DNA of 64,000 bases from assembly GCF_003478995.1 (NCBI RefSeq), contig NZ_QUGI01000005.1:1-64000 (forward strand). The letters are read 5' to 3'. The stretch comes from Pseudoflavonifractor sp. AF19-9AC (GTDB taxonomy: Bacteria > Bacillota > Clostridia > Oscillospirales > Oscillospiraceae). Below the pieces are notes generated by a model. It was not told the DNA's origin. It saw only the letters and a program-made list of their open reading frames with translations, and made no database searches. This document shows, one piece after another, positions 57,729 to 64,000 of this stretch (within the stretch, counting starts at the first letter, position 1; every line of letters starts with the position of its first letter). The position numbers and the translations under genes are program-made.

Positions 57729-59554
57729 TATGGGGTGCTGGGAGCGGCCAGCCGCGCCTGGCGGAGAAGAATGTCGCTGGCTTCCTCTTCGGGGATGGGG
57801 GCGTAGAAGCGGAAGCCCTGAATCACGTCGCAGTGGATGTCCTGCAGGGCCTGGGCCTGCTCGGCGGTCTCCACGCCCTCGGCCAGAATGGTGAGGTCCA
57901 GCTCATGGGCCACCTGAATCATGGCGCGCAGGATGGAGTTTCCCGTCTGGTTCAGGACGTTGTCCACAAGCTCCTTGTCCAGCTTGATGCCGTCTACCGG
58001 ATACTGCTGCAGGTCGGTGAAGGAGGTGAAGCCCTGGCCGAAGTCGTCCAGCGCGATGCGGACGCCATAGTCCTTGAGGGCCAGCATGTTGGCCCGGATG
58101 GCGTCGGCCTTTTGCCCCAGAACGCTCTCCGTCAGCTCAAAAATCAATAGCTCTCTGGGGAAGTGGAAGGCGTCCAGAATGGCCCGGCACTGCTCCACAA
58201 AGTCGGGGGAGGCAAAGGTGTCCCGGGAAAAGTTGCAGGAGAGGAAAAAGTTCTTTATCCCCCGGTCAAAGAGCATCTGCAGAAGCTCGCAGGAGCCGCG
58301 CAGACTGTGGTAATCCAGACGGTCAATAAGGCCCTCCCGCTCCAGAAGGGGGACGAAGACGCTGGGGGTCAGCAGCCCGCGCTCCGGGTGGAGCCAGCGG
58401 GAGAGAGCCTCGCCGCCCATGATCCGGTGGGTGCGGGCGTCCACGTAGAATTGGACGTAGAGTAAAAACTCCTGGCGGGCCAGGGCGCCCTCCACCGAGG
58501 CGCGCAGGGCCTGCTCCGTCTGAATGGTCTGGAGCACGCCGGGGGAGAAGAGGATATAGTCCTTCTGCTCCCGGCGGGCGGTGCGGGCCTGCTGCTGGGC
58601 GTGGAAGAGCATTTCCTCCCAATCCCAGTCCCCCAGCTTCAGGGGGTAGATCCCGGCGGCCGCGTGGACCTGAAAGGCCCGGCCGTGTACCTGGGGATAG
58701 GCGCGAAGCTGGCGGAGTATCTCCTCCACCAGGGGGAGCACCTGCTGGGGATCGCCGGACATTTTCAGCAGGACAAAGCTGTCCTCCGACACCCGGGCCA
58801 GCACGTCGGTGTGGGCGGCGTGTTGGGAGAGCAGCAGGGCGCAGTAGCGGAGAAGCTCCGAGCAGGTGTCGTTTCCCGCCTGCTGGCGCAGCTGCTCCGT
58901 GTCCAGGCTGAAGCAGATGAGGTGATAGAGCACCCGGTTTTTCTCCTGGACCACCTGGGGGGCGTAGCGCTCCAGATAGTCCAGATTGCCCAGACCGGTC
59001 AGCTCGTCCCGCTCCCGCTGCTGTTGGGCGTCCCGCAGCCGGCGGCGGTTTCGCAGCACCACGGTGAGCAGGGCGGCAGCCAGCAGAAGGACGGCCAGGC
59101 CCAGTCCGCCCACCGCCAGCCACAGGCCGGTGGCGGGCTGGGGCTGGGCAGCGGTCTCCACCAGCATGCCGGTGACGGTCTGCTGGGGCAGAGCGGAGAA
59201 ATAGTCCTCCAGGGCGGCGCACAGCTCCTCGCTGGCCGTCTGGGTGGGGGAGAGGCAGAGGGTCACCGATTCCCCCTGACGGAGGAAGGAGAACAGGGGG
59301 ATGGCCGTGCTGCCCGCTGGAAGCTCCTCCTGGGTGTAGCCGGAGAGCAGATCCACCTGACGGTTTTTGGCCATGTGCTCCCGCCGGTCCTCCGGGCCGG
59401 GGGAATAGTAGACCAGCTCATAGGCGCTTTGGGCGGAAAAGTCCGCCAGCAGCTGGGGAATGACCCCCTGATAGGTCTGGGAGTCTGCGTCATAGTACTC
59501 CAGCGGATAGGCGTCGGGGTTGCCGGCAATGTAGATGAGAATCTTGTCTTCCAC
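57728..59554 (-). CDS. Transmembrane GGDEF(degenerate)-EAL protein with binding-protein-like N-terminus
   Basis: 608 residues from GTG 59554, 15 bp after the coiled-coil gene; only GAGGG serves as a ribosome site. Residues 1-130 resemble half of a family 3 solute-binding protein (ILIYIAGNPDAYPLEYYD, GVIPQLLADFSAQSAYEL) but there is no signal peptide before them. One membrane helix follows (LWLAVGGLGLAVLLLAAALL, about 143-165), then a GGDEF domain with SEDSF in place of GGDEF, then an EAL domain with GGEALSRW, SCNFSRDTF, FELTESVLG, ALDDFGQGFTSF, IKLDKELV and AEGVETAEQA. The EAL residues look intact, so it probably breaks down cyclic di-GMP. As the last gene of the exopolysaccharide-like cluster it may tune the synthase. 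Confidence 0.88.
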   Translation of the reverse strand: MEDKILIYIAGNPDAYPLEYYDADSQTYQGVIPQLLADFSAQSAYELVYYSPGPEDRREHMAKNRQVDLLSGYTQEELPAGSTAIPLFSFLRQGESVTLCLSPTQTASEELCAALEDYFSALPQQTVTGMLVETAAQPQPATGLWLAVGGLGLAVLLLAAALLTVVLRNRRRLRDAQQQRERDELTGLGNLDYLERYAPQVVQEKNRVLYHLICFSLDTEQLRQQAGNDTCSELLRYCALLLSQHAAHTDVLARVSEDSFVLLKMSGDPQQVLPLVEEILRQLRAYPQVHGRAFQVHAAAGIYPLKLGDWDWEEMLFHAQQQARTARREQKDYILFSPGVLQTIQTEQALRASVEGALARQEFLLYVQFYVDARTHRIMGGEALSRWLHPERGLLTPSVFVPLLEREGLIDRLDYHSLRGSCELLQMLFDRGIKNFFLSCNFSRDTFASPDFVEQCRAILDAFHFPRELLIFELTESVLGQKADAIRANMLALKDYGVRIALDDFGQGFTSFTDLQQYPVDGIKLDKELVDNVLNQTGNSILRAMIQVAHELDLTILAEGVETAEQAQALQDIHCDVIQGFRFYAPIPEEEASDILLRQARLAAPSTP

Positions 59555-59569
59555 GCTGCGGCCCTCAGC

Positions 59570-60082
59570 TTATACCACCAGCTCCGGCCGGCGGCAGAAC
59601 ATGGACATGTTGTTGTCGGGGGCCTCTGTCCGGGCGTGTTCCAGCTCCTGGGACATGCCCTCGGCGGCCTCGTCCATCTCCCGGAGCATGGAGCGGAATT
59701 GCTCCCGCAGCTGCTCCAGGCGGGCGTCATAGCGCTGCATGGCCTGCTCCCGCAGCTCCAGGGCCTCCTCCAGCTGCTTCTGGGCGGCCTGCTGACGCTC
59801 CTCGGACTGCGCCTTCATCAGCTCGGCGTACCGCTGGGCCTCCATCAGTGTGGAGGAGATGAGGTGCTGCTCCCGCTCCTGGGCCTCATACTTCCGGCGC
59901 AGGTCGGCAAGCTCCTCCTCCAGCTGGTGGACCCGCTGCTTCTCCTGCTCCAGAAGAAGGTGGCTCTCCTGGTCCTTTTCCAGCAGCTTGGCGGAGTATT
60001 CTGCCTCCAGAGCGGTGATGTACTGCATGACGCTGAACTTTTGATAGCCCCAAAAGCCGGTTTTCAAATCCTCTGTTTTCAT
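59570..60082 (-). CDS. Coiled-coil protein with DivIVA-like N-terminus
   Basis: 170 residues from ATG 60082. The first 30 residues (FWGYQKFSVMQYITALEAEY) resemble the membrane-curvature and partner-binding end of DivIVA/GpsB proteins, and residues 30-150 are one long coiled coil rich in Glu, Gln and Leu (LLEQEKQRVHQLEEELADLR, LEEALELREQAMQRYDARLE). DivIVA-like proteins mark poles and septa and recruit partners. Lying between the GT2 synthase and the EAL protein, it could place the polysaccharide machine at one site in the cell. The DivIVA link rests on a short match. Confidence 0.75.
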   Translation of the reverse strand: MKTEDLKTGFWGYQKFSVMQYITALEAEYSAKLLEKDQESHLLLEQEKQRVHQLEEELADLRRKYEAQEREQHLISSTLMEAQRYAELMKAQSEERQQAAQKQLEEALELREQAMQRYDARLEQLREQFRSMLREMDEAAEGMSQELEHARTEAPDNNMSMFCRRPELVV

Positions 60083-60096
60083 AACAACACCTCAAA

Positions 60097-61497
60097 TCAT
60101 TGAAAGTTTATTTTCTGCCGCTGAATGGTGCCCCATTGCTGCTTCTTTTTCCGGTAGCCCAGAAGCGCCGTGCCCCGCACCCAGGCAAGAATGAACCGGA
60201 GAAAGGAGACTTCCAGGGCGCACAGGCCCACGGCCTTCAAAATGTCGGTCACGCTCAGCTTCAGATCAATGGTGTGGATGCGGGCAAAAAAGGCGGTCAG
60301 GGACAAAATGGCGGAATAAAGTACGTAAATGAGGAAGAACAGGATCATAAAGGGGACGTTGATGAGGTCCAGGGCAAAGGCGGCAATCACGGTAAACACA
60401 CCGAAGATCTCGATGTAGGGGGAGAGCAGCTCATAAATCAGGAAATACAGGTAGGAGATAAAGCCCACCAGGCCATATTTGGGGTTGGCCAGAATCCGGC
60501 GGTGCCGGGTGAGGGAGTCGAAGAGGCCGATGTGCCAGCGGCGGCGCTGCTTGCACAGGTCGGACAGGCTGTCGGGGGCCTGGGTCCAGCAGATGGCGTC
60601 GGTGGCGTAGCGGATGCGGTAGGGAATGTTGTGCTCCCGGCAGAAGACGTGGAGCTTGACCACCAGCTCCATGTCCTCCCCCATGGTGGTGGTGTCATAG
60701 CCTCCCGCGTCAATGACCAGGCTCTTTTTGAACAGGCCGAAGGCCCCGGAGATGATGATGCTGCCGTTAAAGCGGTCAAAGAGGATGCGGGCGGCCAGGA
60801 AGGAGCGGTCATACTCCAGCACCTGCATGCAGGGCAGGATGCGGGAGGGCATGTGGTAGGAGACCACCCGGCCTCCCTGAATTTCCGCGCCGTTGCAGGG
60901 GCGGACGGCGCCGCCCACGGCCACTACGGTTCCGTCCTCCAGAACGGGGCGGACAATTTTCTCCAGGGAGTCGTACTGCAGCACAGAGTCGGCATCCATG
61001 CAGACAAAGTAGGGGTAGCGGGAGGCGTTGATGCCCATGTTGAGGGCGTCGGCCTTGCCGCCATTTTTCTTACAAATCAGGGTGAGGGGCACCTTCAGGT
61101 TGGGGGCCTCGAAGACGGCCTTTTCCGGCTGGCAGGACACCATCCGGTGGATGGGCCGGGCAATCTGCTCCATGCCGAAGGCCTCCACCAGGGCGGCGGC
61201 GGTCCGGTCGGTGGAGCCGTCGTCCACCACGATGATCTCGTAGAGCTTGTACTCCAGACTGAGCAGGGAACGGACAGTGGAGACGATGGTGATCTCCTCG
61301 TTGTAGGCGGGCACCACAATGGACACGGGGACGTAGTACTCCTGCAGCAGCTCATTTTTCAGGTGGTTGCGGCGCTTGAGCTGATAGAGGGTGGAGGAGC
61401 CCACTGCCACGGCCAGGAAGAGGAAGCTGGCGTAGCCCAGCATGTACAAGACGAAGAAGGCGCCAACAATATCAAAGAACAGCTGGACGGCGTCCAT
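60097..61497 (-). CDS. Processive family 2 glycosyltransferase, membrane polysaccharide synthase
   Basis: 466 residues from ATG 61497; GTG 61503, overlapping the previous stop (GTGA), is an alternative. One N-terminal helix pair (LFFDIVGAFFVLYMLGYASF), then the GT-A domain: PVSIVVPAYNEEITI, IIVVDDGSTDRTA, YFVCMDADSVLQ, TTMGEDMELVVKLH and KQRRRWHIG (the Q/RxxRW of processive synthases). Four or so C-terminal helices complete it (FISYLYFLIYELLSPYIE, LINVPFMILFFLIYVLY). The plan is that of chitin, hyaluronan and poly-GlcNAc synthases. It should link sugars from a nucleotide donor and move the chain across the membrane. No PilZ domain is seen, so cyclic di-GMP control would be indirect. Confidence 0.92.
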   Translation of the reverse strand: MDAVQLFFDIVGAFFVLYMLGYASFLFLAVAVGSSTLYQLKRRNHLKNELLQEYYVPVSIVVPAYNEEITIVSTVRSLLSLEYKLYEIIVVDDGSTDRTAAALVEAFGMEQIARPIHRMVSCQPEKAVFEAPNLKVPLTLICKKNGGKADALNMGINASRYPYFVCMDADSVLQYDSLEKIVRPVLEDGTVVAVGGAVRPCNGAEIQGGRVVSYHMPSRILPCMQVLEYDRSFLAARILFDRFNGSIIISGAFGLFKKSLVIDAGGYDTTTMGEDMELVVKLHVFCREHNIPYRIRYATDAICWTQAPDSLSDLCKQRRRWHIGLFDSLTRHRRILANPKYGLVGFISYLYFLIYELLSPYIEIFGVFTVIAAFALDLINVPFMILFFLIYVLYSAILSLTAFFARIHTIDLKLSVTDILKAVGLCALEVSFLRFILAWVRGTALLGYRKKKQQWGTIQRQKINFQ

Positions 61498-61499
61498 GT

Positions 61500-62612
61500 T
61501 CACGGGGCAACACCTGCCTTCTGAATCCGGTGGGACTCCCGCTGATAGGTCATGATTTCCCGGGCGTAGCGGTCGTCGCCGTTGACAATGTCCATGAGGT
61601 CTGCATAGTCCACCTGCTGTGCCTCCAGACTGGCCGCCGCGGCGCAGCGGATGTACCAGTTGCCGCTGTGCAGGGCCTGCTTCAGGGCCTCTACCGTCTG
61701 CTCTCCCGGGTAGCGGGCCAGGGAGGAGGCGCTGACGGTGGCGTATTCCCACCGGGAGGGGTCCTGGTCGGCGGCAAAGGCCAGCAGCGGCTCCAGCGCC
61801 GGGGCGTAGTGGTACCGGCCGAAATAGCGGATGGCGGACAGGCGGACCTCCTTGTCCTGCCCGGGGTCCTCCATAAGGGCGAACATCTCTTTGGGATAGC
61901 TGCCGCTGCGGAAGCGGATGTAGTTGAGCAGCGCCAGCTGGGTGTGGGGGGAGAAGGTATCCAGCGCGTCCCAGATCATGGAAATGAGGGCGTCGTGATC
62001 GCCGGTATAGGTCAGCAGGGTCTCGGTGAGGATCTTCTCGTGAAGAAACACCGCCCCCCGGTCCTGGAGGTGCAGGGCCTCCATCACATGCTGGGCGTTG
62101 CCGAAGGAACACAGGGCCTGGAGGGCGTTGACCCGGCAGTACAGATTTTCCCGGGCCATATAGGACAGCAGCACGTCCTGCAGGGACTGGACGGGCATGT
62201 GCTGCTGGAGCATGTACCGGGAGAGGAAGTAGGAAAAATAGGCGGTCTGGGTGGTCTCCCGCTTCCGGTAGATCAGAGCCAGGTAGAGAATACAGGGCTG
62301 GAGCTGGATGAGGTAGGCCTGAAGGCTGGGGTCGTCACCCCGCTGGAGGACCAGAGGGCGAAGGGTGCGGTCAAAGGCGGTGAGGTTGTTCACCCGGCGC
62401 AGCTTCCGCCGCAGGGCGCTCAGATGGCGGCTGTCCACCGGCAGGCCCTGATCCAGACGGCCAAGCTGTTCCTCTACCGCTGCCGTCAGCCGCCGGGTCC
62501 GCCGTGTCAGCCGGGACTCACCACTCCGCAGGAGAACGGCGTAGGCCACATTGAAGGCAAGCATGCTGATGCAGACGGCTCCATAGAAGTAGAGCATAAA
62601 TTCAATGCGCAT
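61500..62612 (-). CDS. Membrane-anchored HEAT-repeat protein of the polysaccharide cluster
   Basis: 370 residues from ATG 62612 with GAGAAAGGAGAAACGTC upstream. One N-terminal membrane helix (FMLYFYGAVCISMLAFNVAYAVLL), a basic linker (RLTRRTRRL), and then helical repeats to the end: VNALQALCSFGNAQHVMEAL, KEVRLSAIRYFGRYHYAPAL, EYATVSASSLARYPGEQTVE, WYIRCAAAASLEAQQVDYAD. These are HEAT-like scaffolds on the cytoplasmic side. Its stop overlaps a possible start of the GT2 gene. It probably holds the synthase in a complex. Confidence 0.85.
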   Translation of the reverse strand: MRIEFMLYFYGAVCISMLAFNVAYAVLLRSGESRLTRRTRRLTAAVEEQLGRLDQGLPVDSRHLSALRRKLRRVNNLTAFDRTLRPLVLQRGDDPSLQAYLIQLQPCILYLALIYRKRETTQTAYFSYFLSRYMLQQHMPVQSLQDVLLSYMARENLYCRVNALQALCSFGNAQHVMEALHLQDRGAVFLHEKILTETLLTYTGDHDALISMIWDALDTFSPHTQLALLNYIRFRSGSYPKEMFALMEDPGQDKEVRLSAIRYFGRYHYAPALEPLLAFAADQDPSRWEYATVSASSLARYPGEQTVEALKQALHSGNWYIRCAAAASLEAQQVDYADLMDIVNGDDRYAREIMTYQRESHRIQKAGVAP

Positions 62613-62636
62613 GACGTTTCTCCTTTCTCAGTTTGG

Positions 62637-64000
62637 TCAGTCCAGGGACGCCCAGTAATCCTGCAGGATGTAGTAAGACTCCTTTAAACGCTCGTGGTAG
62701 GTGACATCCTTTCCCCAGCCTTTCAGGGGGAAGGAAGAAAGCACGGCCCGTGTTTGATCACCGGCAAGGACTGCGCCCACATACATATCGTCGATGTGAA
62801 GATTTTCAATGCCGTAGTGCTCGTAGTAATCGTCATGGATCATCATTTCCGAAGGGTTGGAGAAGTTGAGCAGCTGCCAGGGGATGCGGATCTCCACTCC
62901 GTCACCGGTAAAGCAGAAATCAGCCAGAGAGTCAAAATCCGGGGCGTCCGGATTGGCGTTGCCGTGGCGCAGTTTGCCCGTCTCGTAGGATTCGCCTGCC
63001 GTCTCATTTGAGTTTAGATTAGGGACGATGTCGTACAGTCTCATGGCCAGATCGATGTTCACGAAACGGGGGCTATCTCGTTCAGGCTGGCTAATATAAG
63101 GGTCTGTGGTGTCATAGAACTCCCAGTAGTTGGCTTTAAGTACCTCATACCGCTCTTGCACGACAACACGGCTGTTGTCCGTGCCGTCAATGGCGATGAC
63201 GAAGTCGCAGGGGCGGTCAAAGGAGATATCGTAGTTTTCGCAGTAGGTGCTCCCTGATTTCGGGGTGGTGTCCAGAGGGATGTAGAGAGTGCTCTGCTGG
63301 GGGTCAAAGCCCTGGACGTAAAAGTAAAGGAATTTTTCGTCATACTGCATGGACAATTCCAGGCCGTTCTCCTGCCAAACCGGGTTGTCTTCCGTCCACT
63401 CGGAGGGATCCCCATCCACATAGCATACGCTCTGTTCCGTGCCGGGATCAAAGGTGAGCAGACCGTAAAACTGCTCGTTGGTCTGATAGTCACTCCAGTA
63501 GGGGGTCTTGAGCAAATCCACAGCGTGGAGGGTGTTCCAGGTGCGCTTGAACCACTCGTCTTGCCAGGAGAACAGGCAGCTGCCCGCACTGCCGGCGTTT
63601 ATGATATCCTGGTAGCACTCGATGAGATATTGGCCCTGCTGCTGTTCCGTGAGGAATCCCTGGCTGCGGCCGGTATTCACATCTACCTGGGCCCTGCCTC
63701 GGCCGGTGGTTACTCCGTATTCTGAAATCACAACGGGAATGTTATGGAAGTTGTTGATGGCCTTGAGATAGGCGTAGTAGGTGTTGAATCTGCCCTGGCT
63801 ATCGTAATAATCCGCGGAGGTCAAATAGTCGTGGACGCTGGGGGCACCCAGCGCAGAGAGACGCTGAGTGATCGTTGCTACCTGGTTCTTGCCGAAGAGC
63901 ACATTCAGCTGGTCTTCGGTAAATTGCTGAGCCTCCTGCTCCGTCTGCAGGAAGTCAGGGAAGTAGGGATAGATGTGGTAGGAGGTGAAATAGCCGGAGA
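62637..64000 (-). CDS. Glycoside-hydrolase-like protein (partial, 5' end beyond window)
   Basis: The frame is open to the window edge (the last codons read SGYFTSYHIYPYFPDFLQ before the internal valine at 63902), so the start lies outside. The visible 454 residues contain the end of a TIM-barrel of the GH-A type: HIYPYFPDF, IPVVISEYGVTTGRG with a candidate nucleophile Glu, and CLFSWQDEWFKRTWN with a Trp-Gln-Asp-Glu site. A beta-rich domain follows (GDPSEWTEDNPVW, FLYFYVQGFDPQQ). It probably trims or anchors the polysaccharide made by the next genes. The family cannot be named from this fragment. Confidence 0.8.
   Translation of the reverse strand, partial: SGYFTSYHIYPYFPDFLQTEQEAQQFTEDQLNVLFGKNQVATITQRLSALGAPSVHDYLTSADYYDSQGRFNTYYAYLKAINNFHNIPVVISEYGVTTGRGRAQVDVNTGRSQGFLTEQQQGQYLIECYQDIINAGSAGSCLFSWQDEWFKRTWNTLHAVDLLKTPYWSDYQTNEQFYGLLTFDPGTEQSVCYVDGDPSEWTEDNPVWQENGLELSMQYDEKFLYFYVQGFDPQQSTLYIPLDTTPKSGSTYCENYDISFDRPCDFVIAIDGTDNSRVVVQERYEVLKANYWEFYDTTDPYISQPERDSPRFVNIDLAMRLYDIVPNLNSNETAGESYETGKLRHGNANPDAPDFDSLADFCFTGDGVEIRIPWQLLNFSNPSEMMIHDDYYEHYGIENLHIDDMYVGAVLAGDQTRAVLSSFPLKGWGKDVTYHERLKESYYILQDYWASLD

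Overview
The window reads as a piece of the chromosome of an anaerobic, GC-rich Clostridia, most likely an Oscillospiraceae-type gut bacterium. This is inferred from Gram-positive signals (S-layer-homology wall proteins, lipoprotein binding proteins, YesM/YesN-type two-component system, short split ChrA pair, glycogen synthase), strong AAGGAGG ribosome sites and sigma-A promoters. I see no rRNA, tRNA, CRISPR array, transposase or phage gene. The ascorbate-like block (about 28-39 kb) looks clearly less GC-rich than its flanks.

Layout. 1-12.8 kb is a cell-surface region: a cut-off membrane protein with a Pro-Glu stalk, three tandem paralogous SLH proteins, two small membrane proteins, an SLH-transglutaminase protein and a propeller/RCC1-SLH protein, with a promoter-to-terminator unit at 5748-5990 that may be a structured RNA. 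13-21.3 kb is signalling: an OmpR-type regulator and its sensor kinase, a PAS-GGDEF-EAL-PAS-GAF protein, then an SLH protein, an ECF sigma factor and its anti-sigma. 21.4-26.2 kb holds a LysR regulator divergent from a chromate-transporter pair, then glycogen synthase with a long Lys/Ala/Pro/Glu-rich N-terminal tail.

26.4-40.8 kb is a catabolic island: UlaE- and UlaF-type epimerases, an FG-GAP/VCBS-like protein, a PfkB kinase, a DeoR regulator, a UlaG-type ascorbate-6-phosphate lactonase, and an Opp/Dpp-type ABC importer with a duplicated binding protein. It looks like an L-ascorbate (or related lactone) pathway in which an ABC importer plus a kinase replace the usual PTS; UlaD is not present in the window.

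41.2-51.4 kb is a molybdopterin-oxidoreductase operon (FAD protein, ferredoxin, molybdoenzyme, EamA-type transporter, NhaC-type antiporter) followed by the most striking gene of the window: one polypeptide with a full NhaC-type antiporter joined to a full YesM-type histidine kinase, overlapping its AraC-type response regulator. I propose that the transporter half senses the substrate or ion handled by the neighbouring NhaC paralogue and controls the oxidoreductase operon.

51.5-57.7 kb has a VOC-fold protein, DhaK and DhaL without DhaM, a SorC-family regulator with repeated GTTACATnTGTAAC sites, and a MoxR ATPase/VWA pair. 57.7-64 kb, on the minus strand, is an exopolysaccharide-like cluster: a glycoside-hydrolase-like protein (cut by the window end), a HEAT-repeat membrane protein, a processive GT2 synthase, a coiled-coil protein and an EAL-domain protein, suggesting control by cyclic di-GMP.
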